Part shown: piece after piece, positions 12,304 through 25,122 of the stretch | Numbering within the stretch: the stretch's first letter is position 1 | Layout: every line of letters begins with the position of its first letter | Translations under genes and position numbers: made by a program | Notes under the pieces: model-generated | Database searches by the model: none | Told to the model about the DNA's origin: nothing | The model's input: the letters and a program-made list of their open reading frames with translations, nothing else | Assembly (NCBI GenBank): GCA_033439265.1 | Contig: JAVTVX010000027.1 | Coordinates: 1,937,001-2,001,000 of the forward strand | Source of the DNA: Dillenia suffruticosa | Lineage: Eukaryota; Streptophyta; Magnoliopsida; Dilleniales; Dilleniaceae | Direction: 5' to 3' | DNA length: 64,000 nt

Positions 12304-12611
12304 TCGTGTTAGAGACAGAAACGATCCGTTTGAATGACCATCAAAACGCTTCATTTTAAATGTGACCGGATCCGATTTTGAATCGGGTTTAGATCCGGAA
12401 TCCAAATACAGAACTCAGCTCAACCCACTGTACTTCATCCAACAACGACCGTTCGACGAAATCGAAGTGGACGTTACGAGGAAGAAGATTCATCGTCACC
12501 ATTAACATCAAAGGTAAGAACATTCTTCAATTCCACTTTCCTAGAATCTTCATCTTCAATTCAAGATCTGAAATTAAGGATTTTTTTTTCCTTTTTTGAA
12601 TAGAAGCATCA

Positions 12612-15532
12612 ATGAACTGGATTAGGCGGAAGATCTATCTGTACAACGTCACATTTGGGCTCTACATGTTGGATTGGTGGGAGCAGTGGCTTTTTAGTAT
12701 CCTTTTTTTTCTCATGATTTCTGTTCTCAATTTTGTTTGTGTCAATTTTATGTTACAAATTATGGGTAATGTAGGAATTTCTAGGTTTGATTATAGTATG
12801 ATAAATTTCGATATTTTTCTTGATCAATCTGGAAAACGATGTGGACCCAGATGATTATTGCTGGCCCTTTTGCCCAAATTTAATACTAGGATTCAATCTA
12901 ATTGAGGGATACTAGGTATTATCAACTGGAAAGGCAATACAAGTGAAAATGCAGTCCCGCAAACCCTGCGAATATGAAAAATCAACTCAGCTTAGCTTTG
13001 ATTTTTCCGACCTCTGTTTGTTAGCAGGCTAAAAGAGCGGAGGGGATACAATGCAGCTACCCTGTAAATTTACCACAAGGGGATTGCTCTGTGTAATATC
13101 CTGTTTAAACCATAAATACTTTTTTGTTGGGCTAGCTTGTCACTACGTGCCCACCGAAGTATTGTGGGGTTTCTGACCTTTATGTAGCATTGTTTTCTTA
13201 ACCAGGTCCGCTATGATTGAAGAGAGATGAAGATGAAAAAGCAATGCTTGAACCTCTTTATGTTTGTGATTCCTTTTCCTCTATAGATACTTTGGTTGTG
13301 ATGCTGATGTGGTTCATTTGCTACAACGGGACAAAATATGCCAATGAACTTTGCAAAAGGTAATTTATTGTTTGATTTTGTGGCTCAAATATGCTTTCTT
13401 AGGATTGAAGCAAAATCCCTATAGAATTTCGGACCATGTGGAAATCAATATTATAAGCTTTAGCCATATCTCTTGCATATTTGCTTTGGTTGACCATGTG
13501 CTTTGGGTTCTAGTTGCTATTCAATTTCATGTCATAATTGAATGCTGCTGTTCATGCATTCTAAGTGGAAGTTTGTTGCTTGTGCGCAGGAGAGATTTGC
13601 TTTTGTGTGCCTGCTTAAGTTGGTGTTGTGCTTTGATTTCTAATATTGATATGTTCTTCTAGTGTGAGTCATAATTTTGAGAAGTACATTTGAATCTTAG
13701 CTGATTCATTTACGTCCTTACAACAATTGGAACTTCTGGTCTAAATTATGAGATAGAAACAATAATCTACCAATGCATTGGATATTGCAATTATCAAAGT
13801 TTTTATATTCCTATTTTATTGACTTACTTTGATCTCGTTAATTTGCAAAAATGACTATAACCTGATCAGTTCAAGTTGTCATAAAACTGCAATAGCAAGG
13901 ACAAGATCCAATCAGTGCGTGCACTTTAGGTGTATATTACAACTGGATATTCACATTTCATTTAATTAAACTCGAGCAATAAGCTTCTTCAAAAATTAAT
14001 TGTTAGATGATGCATACTTCTGGACAGAAAACCAATAGACATGGTGGAGCTCCTAATGTATTGGAGTTGCCCTAGGAGAACTTAGAAGACATTGTGCATG
14101 GAATGGATTAATCTTGATGAGATGCCACAGAAGAGCATGTTGCAATCAAATTCTGGATTTCATGGATTTACATGGACCCCTATTCTTTTGAAACTGGAAA
14201 CAAAATCAAAGTTTTAAATGAGTTCAAGTAAGAGATCCAGCAGCATCATGCAGAGCAACTTTGGGGTAAATGTTTCGATATATTTGACATTAAATAAATA
14301 AGGAGGGGATAATTTTTCTTGTGTCACTTGAAGTTCAAGACAGGAAAAGCATGCTCATAATCCATCAGTAAGTTTCTTTAAAGGAGGAAAAAAGAAACTA
14401 ATGGAAGGTTAAATATACAAACCCTTTGTGGATGTGGTGTGTAGTAGTTCGGGGGAGTCAATTGCTCAAAAGTGGCTTGGGGCTACTTTTTGAGAGTAAA
14501 TATATGTTAATGAATCCTTGCATGCAACTTATATAATGATGCTCTGATTTTTATTCTTTGTTTTGTTATGCCAATTCGTTCGATGGCTATTTTTTAGTTT
14601 GACGTGCAAAAATTTCAAGAACATATTATGTGGATCCAGGCTATTGTTAGGGACGTACACATATAAAGTCTGTTTCTTTTGCCTCAGATATTTTTTTGAC
14701 TCTTTTGAGCAACAGTGTCTGCAGCTTGTTTATCTCTTTATTTAATTTGACTCACAAAATGTAGCTGCTGTAGGAAAATGATTTCCTCATGGTACCATCT
14801 CACACAACATACTAGGTTCTTTGACCTGCTTTAAGTACTTGTTAGGATGGCATTCGTCATTTTCAGGTGTTGCTGTAATCTTGTTAGATAAATCGCCAAA
14901 ATCTTACTGGAACTTTTTTTTTCCTCACATGAAAATTCTTGACGCCGTTAGAAATTATTTATAAGTTGGGAAGTGGACTCTCTTATTTGTCTATGTCAAC
15001 TGTGACAATATATGAAATTTGGCCTGAGGAAATTGGTTTTCAAGCTGTTGCATTTTCTTTGCATGTGAGAAAGGGGGCCTCAGATCAGCTATCATCTCTG
15101 ACAGTGGATCTAAATACAGTACTCATAGAGTCATGTAACTTGGTGATTGCAATTGGACAATTTTGCAAATTAACAGTACAATGGTGAAGATGGTGGTGAT
15201 GTGCAAAAGTTGCTTACAGTGACATGTTTCTCAAAATATGAAAATCACGAAAAGTCCTTGCGCGTTGTCTATACATTAATGCATCCGAATCCAAGTGAAT
15301 TTTGAAGTACTTTATTAAATCCATTTGTGCATATCTGTCATGTATATGTGTTGGATGGTGGGGTTTACTTGACAGCATTTGATATCATTGCACTAGGCAT
15401 ATAAATTGAAATTGCTTGCCACCCATCTCACCAATTTGATTGCCTTGTCCAGCTCTAGTTTTTCCTCTAGTTCACAAGTTATTGCTGTTACTGATGAGCT
15501 GTTCTTCTTTGCATTTCAGACATTTATGGTGA
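12612..15532 (+). CDS. ssSPT: Small subunit of serine palmitoyltransferase (ssSPT), 56 aa
   Basis: Exons 12612-12696, 13287-13359 and 15520-15532 join in frame to 56 codons and TGA. The product starts MNWIRRKIYLYNVTFGLYML and ends ANELCKRHLW. It has one hydrophobic span (about residues 27-42, LFNTLVVMLMWFICY) after the conserved YNVTFGLYMLDWWE segment. This is the DUF3317/ssSPT family, close to Arabidopsis At1g06515 and At2g30942 (from memory). ssSPT is an ER-membrane activator of the LCB1/LCB2 serine palmitoyltransferase, which makes the first sphingolipid long-chain base from serine and palmitoyl-CoA. The last exon supplies only five amino acids (half of Arg, then HLW), after a 2.2-kb intron. 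A leader intron is likely (donor 12514, acceptor ending at 12603). The family match makes the three-exon model secure despite its size. Confidence 0.92.
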
Positions 15533-17620
15533 AGCTCAGTAGTTGCAGGTGCCTTTCTCTTAATTGACATTGTATTATCTAATGAATGTGCTGCTTTCAA
15601 TAATATATGCCATCTGAAAGTTTTGTTTCTCCAGGTTTCTTTTACAGCCATAAAAGTTTCATTCTTTATGTTCACATTTTTGCTTTTATTTTCATATTAA
15701 TTCAGGCACAATTAATGTATTGTCTCAAAGATGGAAACATATGGGTGAAATACACAATACCCCTCCAAACAAATAGGTGGAAAGTAAAAGGAGCAAAAAA
15801 AAAAAAAAAAAAGTGTTAGGGGAGGATAAAGGCGGTGGCTTTGTCCACCCTGTTTAAAAGACGTTATAAACGCTTGAGGGTCCATAGAACTTGAATATGT
15901 GTACTGGGTAATTGCCTACCAAACCATGTGTACAGCGTAAGCCACTGAAGACTTGCCGCCTCCCTACTCTAGTTACCGAGATTAGCTTTAATTGTTGCCT
16001 CCGGTATGGTATATTTCTACCAGCTTATCTAGAAATTTTGCATATCACCATTGCTCATTATCTGGGATTTTTGAATAATCTGGAGTGGACAACTGCAATG
16101 CTTTACTATTGCTTTAAATACCAGCCTCATCTTTTCTTATAGGCAACATGAAGGATAATCTCCTAACACTCCAGCCGTTGTTCACATAGATCTCATTTCT
16201 TGAAATATCCGGCTTTCATGGTTTGGTGTCTTTGCAATCATGATTCTAATGAAGAAGCAATCATGATTCCAAGTGAAGATATTAGGTTTTGTTTCCAATG
16301 TTGAGAATTTTGACTATAGGGACCCTGAAATAACTTGAGTGAAAGGTATTGAGCACTCATAAGATGCTGCAATTGTCAACCAAAGAGAATATTTTGCGTC
16401 TGCATTTTTCTATGTGCTGAGCAACTTGTCACCTGCAAAATCATGAAGAGAAGGAACCCCTACTGGAAAGATGATCACCTCTCTTGTCAACATCAAATAT
16501 GTAAAGAAGACGGAATCACCTTTTTGCAGGGAAGTGTTTAACAGATGGGAACATGCCCAGAAAGAGAGAGAGATAGAGAGAGAGAGAGGTCCTCCGAAGT
16601 TCTGCGAGGGAAAACAATGAGTGTAAGTAAAATCTCTATTTTGAATTAACAGATTTAATTACTGTTAGATATAACAAATGACAGAAAAGTTAAATAAACT
16701 TAATTTTATTTCACACTCTATATTAATAAAAAAAATAGAAACCTTAAAATTTAAATATTTTTAAATTTGTCAAATACAAAAAAAAAAAAGAAGACATTGA
16801 GATGAATTCACATGTAAAATTCTGTTTGTTTCATTTTTGATTCGGTCAAACTCTTTTGCATTTTTCTTAAATTTTTTTTTTAAATTTATGCTTCTCGATC
16901 GATTATGCTATTAAATTTTGTTATCTTATTATTCTTAAAATAAGTTAAAATAAATGTTGCTAAAGTTTTGAGCAGCGGCAAAATCAAAAGTTTTAAGCAG
17001 TGGAGTTGTCGGAGATAATTTTTAGACTCTCTTACTAATTTTTAATATGGTAGCTCACTAAGTACATATAATTTGTGAAATTTATGCATATCCGATAAAT
17101 TTATTAATATATGTTCTCAAGAAAAAAAGTTAAAAAAGAAAGAGAAAACTGAGATTCTTATGATTAAAACAAGAGGGGGAGGGGGGGGGGAGTGATTGAG
17201 TAGTCATTGACTCAGCATCCATGGCCCCCAAAACCTACATGATAATAGCGAAGAGAGAGGTTGGAGAAGGGAAGCCAAAAGGAGGGAAGTATTGCTACAG
17301 CACAACATCTATGAAAAGAGGAAAAAGAAGAAAGTAAAAGCATGAGGTGGGTATATGTATATGTGTGTAGGAATCAACAGCCAAGAATGGCCTTTTGCAG
17401 TGAAGGGGTTAGAGGAAAAATAGTCTTTTGCTTTACTTGGGAAGGATGATTCAAGTATATTTCACAATCACATGGGCAACAACTCAATATCTGGAAATAA
17501 TATCCTTTTGGAAAGCCACGGAACATTTCTTTCCGACCATTATGGTGTACTCTGTTTTTCCAGGAAAATATGGGATTGGAATATGAACCTATTACCCCAT
17601 ACAACCATCCTGGCGTTCAT

Positions 17621-17622
<2 letters not shown>

Positions 17623-17658
<36 letters not shown>
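17623..17658. repeat. (TC)18 microsatellite
   Basis: A pure dinucleotide run of about 36 bases in intergenic DNA. Confidence 0.9.
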
Positions 17659-17662
<4 letters not shown>

Positions 17663-18135
17663 GAGTTGTACGGATTAGTGAATAAAAGTATTAATTTCTT
17701 AATATTAAAAACTTTATAATAAAAAAAATTATATTTTGACTGTCATTTCTAAAATGGATTCAATGGATATTTAAAATGAATTAATTAAATTATGACTTTA
17801 AATACTTATTATTATTAAAAAAATTACACTTGGATATACTCAATGAATCAAATTTTATTTAATATCTAGTATAGAAGTCTAGTTGAGAGCAATTTATTTA
17901 TGTTATTCCAAACCGCAGCTGAAATAAAATAAAAAAAAGGGGAAAAATAGTGGGCAAAACTTGGTCAGTAGAAAGAGTCAAAATGGGAAAAAGTTAAATT
18001 GACTTGTGTGAAGAAAAAACAAGGACATGGAAGACGCCAACCAAGTCCACAAAATCAAGCTGCGTATCACCGCACGTAATTACAAACACTTGCTACACGA
18101 CAAACAACGTACCCCAGAAATCAGACCGACCTCAT

Positions 18136-18161
18136 GCTCATGGCTCATGGCTCATGGCTCA
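18136..18161. repeat. Tandem GCTCATG repeat
   Basis: Three exact GCTCATG units are followed by a partial unit (GCTCA). It is short and of unknown significance. Confidence 0.8.
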
Positions 18162-19143
18162 GCTCCGACATCTGCCTCAGAACTCTATCCTCTGCCAAAA
18201 CCCCTGACCCCCCTCACTCACCATTCTCCCCGGTTTCCTTTGTTTCAAAAAAAAAAAAAAAAAAAAAAAAAATCCATCTAATCATTTTTAATTACTCAGT
18301 AATAACATATAATAAACTATTAAAAGGTATAAATATATATATCTATACACTCTAGCTTACGGGGAAACTTAAAATCTCTCTTAGGGATGAGACGTCATAT
18401 ATATTTAAAATTATTTATTTTTAATATTTCTAAAACAAAAATTTATAATCAGATATTTTCATTTAAACATTGTCATTTCTTGCGAGATACTATGATATAA
18501 TTTTTAAATAATAATTCAATAATTATAAAGTATAAAGATTCAATTAAAAATACAATTTTTATAGACAGGAAAAAAATGTATTTAAAATTATATATAATTA
18601 ATTTTTGAAAATTTCAAAAAACCCTAACAATAAATGGATTAAGGAATTTTACATAGAAGATTGGGAGCCATGAGATAATGCCCTTTTTTTCCTTTTTCCA
18701 ATTGTAAAGATAATTCTATCTATATAAATGTTTTCTATAAAAAGTACTACAAAAGTATCTCTTCTGGTGCATTTATAATAAGATTTTTTTCACCTTATTT
18801 GCATAGTAGGATTTTTTTTATATATAAAAAAATATTTAAATATATAATATAAAATAGAATATAATAATATATAAAAATTTACGTAGTCAACTTTGTTTAG
18901 TAGAATAAAGATTTGATTTTTATTATTATTTTATATTTTTTTCCCCAATTAAATTAAAAAATTGCCCATTCAAAAAGTTTTTTTTAATGGAAAATTGTTT
19001 TTTTTTAAAAAAAAAAGAAAAAGAAAACAAACGAGTCTTGATTGATGTAAACACATTTTTCAAAAAAAAAAAGAAAAAAAAAAGACATTATTCTTTTTTA
19101 CATGGCTCTGAAAAACAGAATAGTTTGGAAGAGGAAGACGAAG

Positions 19144-19168
19144 ACTCTCTTTCTCTCTCTCTCTCTCT
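19144..19168. repeat. (CT)n run upstream of the IDD gene
   Basis: A CT-rich run lies about 510 bases before the IDD start codon, with GA-rich stretches following at about 19483-19515. These probably belong to the proximal promoter or leader; the transcription start cannot be placed. Confidence 0.5.
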
Positions 19169-19681
19169 ACTGGTTCGAGCCGCCTAAGGAGTTAGAGCAC
19201 TATCTTGTTCAGCTGTTTGTTTTAAACTCTGAAGTGATTGCTTTTCATTTTTTTGGCCTTGTTCTTTTTTTTTCTGGCTTCTCTGACGTCAAATTTCGGC
19301 GAATACTGTTGTTTTTGATCGGTAGAATTTGAGAATTTTGATTCAATTGCGAGTATAGACAGAGTTAAGTCCGCCGGGAGACATTCCGGTGACGGCGTGG
19401 TTCTGGTTTAATTGTCAGAGATTGATCAGAGAGGGGGGACAGAAAGAGAGACAGAGCTGTTAGGTGAGAGATTTTAATAAGAAGAGAGAGAGAAAGAAAA
19501 GGCGGAGAGAGAGAGTTGACTGGCAGATGAGGACGCTGGCTCCTTGGTACTTACAAAACCCTAGAAAACAAAATCTCAAAAAAGATCATTCAATTTTTGA
19601 GATTTAAATGTTTCTCTAGGAAAAAGAAACACTTAAAAAAAAAAAATCCAAGACCCTAGATTATTTTGTTGAGTTAAAACC

Positions 19682-21938
19682 ATGCCGGTCGATTTAGATA
19701 CTTCATCTGCGATGACTGTTTCAACCGCCTCCGGTGGCGGCGAAGCCAGCGTTTCATCTTCCGGTGATCTGACTACAGAGCCACGTCCACTGCCGAAACC
19801 TCCTTCGACAAAGAAGAAACGGAATCTTCCTGGAACTCCCGGTAAAAATTCAATTCAAGAAACTCTCTCCCTCCAGCTTTTGAATTATTTGTAAAAGAAT
19901 TATTTTAATTTTTTTCTTGTTCTTCAGATCCAGATGCGGAGGTGATTGCGTTATCGCCGAAGACATTAATGGCGACGAATAGATTTGTGTGTGAAATTTG
20001 CAATAAAGGGTTTCAGAGGGATCAGAATTTGCAGCTTCACCGGAGAGGACATAATCTGCCATGGAAGCTAAGGCAGAGATCAAACAAGGAAGTGAAGAAG
20101 AGGGTTTATGTGTGTCCTGAGCCTTCTTGTGTTCATCATGATCCGTCGAGGGCTCTCGGAGATTTGACTGGGATTAAGAAGCATTTTTGCAGAAAACATG
20201 GGGAGAAGAAGTGGAAGTGCGACAAGTGTTCGAAGAAATACGCAGTCCAATCTGATTGGAAAGCCCACTGTAAAATTTGTGGAACTAGAGAGTATAAATG
20301 TGATTGTGGAACTCTATTTTGCAGGTTTTTTTTTCTTCAATTTCTTCAATTTATTTTTTTCAAATTTCTTTTAAAATTTGCTGAAACTGTTTTGCTCCTT
20401 GATGGGTTTGAAGGAGGGATAGCTTTATCACACACAGGGCTTTTTGTGATGCTTTAGCTGAAGAGAGTGCAAGAGTTCAGACACAACCCAATAAAGAGGA
20501 AGACCCTAAGGTTCAGACTGCGGTGGCGGCTTCGTCACCTCCGCCGCCACCAGCTATGACGTCTCAGCCCTCATCCGCTGCTGCTGTTTCCTCTGTTTTG
20601 CCTGCACAGAGTCCAGGTAATATGACCAAAAAATGGAAGTTTTGCTGTCCTTTTCTTCTTTTGCATCTTTTTTTGTCTGATGTGTTTTTTGCTTTGGTTG
20701 TTTTTAATTAGTGAAAGCAAAATCTTTGTTGGTTCCCTAGATCTGTGTTTTTTGTTTAGTGGGGTGTTTTTTTTTTGTCTCTTATTGATCTTTGTTCTGT
20801 TCTGAATAACAACGCATTAGTAGTTGCTGAGGATTTTTTGTCTCTATCAAAAGATAATACAGGGAAGAGAATAGCTTCTGTAGTTGTTCTAGAGGGATGA
20901 GATGAACTCCAGACATCAGTTTGGGGGAGGGGGTTCATGGTTTTGGTCTTTGGGAAGAAAGATGCACTCAATCTCTGCAAGTTGTTAAAGAAAGTAAATA
21001 GACTGGAAAGTGGAAAAGATATAAGAGTGGGTTCCCAAAAGAGAACCATTGTAAAAAAACCTTTTCATCATCTAAATCTCTTTACTCAAAAGCAAAACTT
21101 TCCATCCCTCTTTAGATGAGTGACCACTTTTGCATCTTTCTTTTTGCATTTGATTACAGAATTGCCCGAGAAACCCACCACCCAAATATTGGAAGAAGCA
21201 CCGGCAACGGCAGCCGGTCTGAACGGTGGTTGTAGTAGTAGCAGCAGCAGTTCTAGCAGCATTGGTAGCAGTAGCAGCACTAGTGTTTTTGCAAGTCTAT
21301 TTGCTTCCTCAACTGCATCAGCAAGCTTACAGTCTCAGACCCCTGCCTTCACGGACTTGGTTCGAGCCATGTCTCATACTGATCACGCCTCGAAGCTTGC
21401 ATCTTCAACTTCTATAGAACCCATCTCTCTCTGCCTCTCCACCACCAGTGGGTCATCACTTTTTGCTGCTGCTGGGCCTGAGCATCGTCAATATGCACCA
21501 CCACCGCAACCTGCTATATCTGCCACTGCACTACTCCAAAAAGCCGCCCAAATGGGTGCAGCTGCAACAAATGCCTCATTGCTTCGTGGCTTTGGTATAG
21601 TCTCGTCGTCGTCATCAGCTGTGCAACAAAAGAGTTCTCCATGGAGTCGTTTGCAGATTGAGCCCGAGAATTCATCGGTTGCAGCAGGGCTTGGACTAGG
21701 GCTTCCTAGTGATGCAAGTTCTGGATTGAAGGAGCTAATGCTGGGAAACTCTTCTATGTTTGTTCCCAAGCAAACCACTCTTGATCTTCTAGGATTGGGA
21801 ATTGGTCCTGGGGGGAACCCTAGTGGTAGGCTATCGGCCCTAATTACCTCCATTGGAGGTGGTCTTGACGTTGCAGCTGCAGCTGCATCATTTGGAAGTG
21901 TAGAATTCACCAGTAAAGACTTGGGAAGGAGCTTATGA
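19682..21938 (+). CDS. IDD: INDETERMINATE DOMAIN (IDD) C2H2 zinc-finger transcription factor
   Basis: Exons 19682-19841, 19928-20324, 20414-20616 and 21160-21938 join in frame to 512 residues. A basic KKKR (about 44-47) precedes the ID domain (about 70-215). Finger 1 is C75-x2-C78-x12-H91-x3-H95, finger 2 is the long [14 protein letters not shown] type, and two CCHC-like fingers follow ([20 protein letters not shown], then [10 protein letters not shown]). C-terminal family motifs are [15 protein letters not shown] (about 373-387) and [11 protein letters not shown] (about 459-469), the second standing where many IDDs have a TRDFLG-type motif. SLCLS around 343-347 could be an EAR-like repression motif. 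IDDs are nuclear DNA-binding factors that often partner with GRAS proteins such as SHR/SCR or DELLAs. The tail resembles the IDD4/5/11 group; the exact orthologue is not determined. The segment LFC at the exon 2/3 junction has Cys where LFS is usual. Confidence 0.95.
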
Positions 21939-24900
21939 TGTTTGAAAGAGAAAGTCTTACATTTGCTCTCTCTTACAATTCTGAACGGGGAGGAAAACAG
22001 TGTATAGACTCAATCTGTTCTTGGAGAAATTATGTTGCAGAAGAATCGATTCTCTCTCAAAATGAGTTTATTTCCCCCACATATGCCCTTGTGGGGGCAA
22101 ATACTAGGGTGTAGGCAGTTGGTTCTTTTTAATTGTTTTTCTGCCTTCGTGTGCAGGGTCATGAACTAGTTATCATTGTACAGTTACTAGTGAATTTATC
22201 CGAAACCGAGAGAGGAACCTCCTTTTTTCTTCAATTATGTAGAACTAGTAAATGAGGGCATTTGTAGTTTTAAATAGAATTTTAAATTGGAAGTTCTTCA
22301 TGCTTGAAATTTCAATAGTAATAGCAAGACTTTTGACGAATGAATAATGGCAATACGCTGGTGTTTCAGCAAGTACCGCGGCATGCTGATTTTGGCCTGA
22401 TTTATTCCGATCTGAGTAAAATTAGGCAAGTCCATTGTCTCAAGATATTAGATGAGTGCTTCAAGTTTACCCGTCATATAAGCGCAATCATGGTGGATCA
22501 AGCTCGAATTTATCAATCGGGATCGATAAAACTTGAATTTTAGACCTTTTAATACAAGCAAGAATTTTGAATTTTTCGAATGAGCTTGGTCATATACACA
22601 CCAACTCAACTACATAAGATGGAGGGATGGATTGAAATTGAGAGCAGATGGATTGAAAGCATGTGTTTGTGAAGAAATACATGCAATTCACTTTAGATGG
22701 TAGATAAGGGTAAATTGAAGGAGAATCTCAGTGGGGGCCCTGCCGTCCTGGCCAGAAGTTAATGAGTTTGGTTGGATTATTTATTGGATGGACTGACCAA
22801 GTGCTTGAATCGGAGAAGGCTTCTTCTGTTCAGGTGTTGGGTGGGACCTGTATTTATTTTATTAGGTTTTTTTTTCCCTATTATTCTTAATTGGTATCTG
22901 GTTTTAATATTTTAGTCTATATCTAGAAGTAGCAGTTGGGCTCTCGCTTTTGCCCCAGCAGATCTCCCTCTCCCTCTTTTAATTTTATTAGCAAGGCAAA
23001 GTGCCATCAGAATTCAGAAGTTGGATGGGTTTTTGTTTTTGTTTTTTTTAATACAGATAATTGAAGCTGGAATCTCTAACTCCAATTCCCTTTTTTTTTT
23101 TGATAATAAATTCAGTTTCGAATCTCATTATAAATATAAAAAACTTAGATTCTCCAGATTAAGAGAAAGTTATGATTATTAAACTGTTCGCTTAGGAATT
23201 AAGATTTTCTTTGATTTGTCTAATAATCAATTTGAAATTTTATAGATTAAAAACTTATTTTTATTTATAAGTATTATAAATAAAATAAAATAAAATACAG
23301 TGATGATCTGATTTTGGAGAAGTTTATGCAGGCCATTAACAAGGCCCCTTTTTATCCATTGACTTACACGTGTCAATGAATTATTGGAACATGATCGACT
23401 TAGCTTTCCTGCACGTTTTGGAAGTTTAATTTAATATAATATGAGAAGGGGCAATACCTCTGATTGGATTTTGTTGGATTAGGTACCAATGCCATACAAA
23501 AATAATATAGGGATTATGATAATAGTGAGTAAACGCTTCAAACCATCTTAAAAAGAGTAAAAATAAAAAAAAAAAATGAAAAAGAGGAGATTGAAAATGA
23601 TATGTTAACTTATTTTTCTAATTATCCATTCAATGGAGACTCTGATAGAAATGACAATCGAATAGATATTAGTATATTTTGATTAAATTTTAAATAATTA
23701 ATTAGTTAAATTATTTAAAATTTATTGATAATTTAATTAAAAGTTATTAAAATTTGTCAATATGGATTTTTTTTCATAATTCCAAGGAAGAGAAAAGAAA
23801 GATTTATATGATGAGTTGCCTAAAATGGAATTTTGTTTTCTTGATTATTGGGACAGAATTGGAAACCTTGGGCATTCATGTTGTGTTTGTAAGACATGAA
23901 ATACAATTGTTTGTAAAGACATGACATGGATTTGAGAATGTTTCAATTTAACATCTCCAAGCCCCATTTCCAACGTGCAGTAGCCTTTTGCTTTCATTTC
24001 TTCACATCGGCTTGTTTGGCATTTACTTCTTTCCAAATCTTTAGATCTTCAATTTAACATGAAAAATCACTTATTTATTTTAAAAAATTTTGTAGAGAAG
24101 ATAAAATTTAAGAATGTCTTTTTACGGTAAAATAAATTTATATTAGTTTAATTATCTTTTATTTTGACAGTTCCAAATTGCAAAAAGTTGCCGATTATTA
24201 AAATTATAGTTCGAAAACTGCCTTTAATACTTATTAATTAAATTGAATGAATACGATGATTTTAGAATAGGCCTTTTCAAATTATGAAAGCTGATCATGA
24301 TTTTTTATTTTTTGTACATGGATCTTCCGGTATTTGAGGTTTACTCCGATTAATTCGGAATCGATTTGACTGTCGGATCTCATTTGAAATGAAGGTTTCC
24401 CAACATTATTTTCTCCATATTCAGTGGAAGTCGAACTCCCGACCTAGTTAAGGGATGAAAGTGTCATTCCCACATACGCTAACAAGTGTTGGTTGAGAGC
24501 TGATCACGATAATATCATGATAATTATACTAACACTACTTTCCACGTGGTATTAGGAAAATTTTATCTAATATTAGAATATTCGATCAATATTATTATTA
24601 TTAGTATATTCGAGCAAATTCGTTTGTATAACTTTACAAAAATATTAAACAATCACAAAACTCTTCATAATCTAAATGATGAGCATATTTCGATTATTCA
24701 TATCTGAATTTAAAATGTCTGGATGATAAAATATATATCGCGCTTATATAGATAATTGCCGTAATAATAACACATATATGTCTCGGTTTTGCTGAGAACT
24801 TATGCGAAAATATTCTACTTGTATATATTATTGCAATTGTTATGTTTTGACAAGGATGTACCTGGATTTGGTTAACTTTTTCTTTTTCTTACAACAAAAG

Positions 24901-25122
24901 CCAAGCACAAAATTCATTGAAAAAAAAAAATCAGGTACTACGCAACAAAAGAGCTCGTAAGCCATACGAGAACTCCCAATTTTCATAAGCACAACAAAAA
25001 TGACATTATACCAAAACCAGCAGACTTTGTCTTTTGCATGTAGTCGCAAAATGCTTTCAAATGTACCAAAATACTACCATAAATTTTGACTTTGGGATAA
25101 ATGTCCGTAAGCTAATTAAACT
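21939..25122. other. IDD 3' UTR and AT-rich intergenic DNA
   Basis: The IDD 3' UTR probably reaches about 22.2 kb. Beyond that, two SINE-like patches are possible. At 23085-23160 a T run is followed by a B-box-like TTCGAATCTC read antisense. At 24310-24480 an antisense GGGAGTTCGACTTCC B-box-like sequence lies near an A-rich end. Neither has a clear target duplication. No coding region is supported. Confidence 0.45.

Larger units (their letters stand above)
15533..19143. other. Intergenic, no gene seen (3.6 kb)
   Basis: This stretch starts with the ssSPT 3' UTR and becomes AT-rich. It holds an A run at about 15795-15811, GA-rich patches near 16562-16587 and 17162-17190, a (TC)n run at 17623-17658, a 7-bp tandem repeat at 18136-18161, and A runs at 18247-18272 and near 19063-19083. 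Its open frames are short and resemble no protein I know. Confidence 0.55.

Noticed and set aside
12612-12854. 80-codon frame reading through the ssSPT donor
   Set aside because: After residue 28 it loses all similarity, while splicing to 13287 and 15520 restores the full family protein.
24310-24490. SINE on the minus strand with GGGAGTTCGACTTCC
   Set aside because: Plausible B-box and A-rich end, but no target duplication and no convincing A-box, so it is only mentioned within the intergenic entry.
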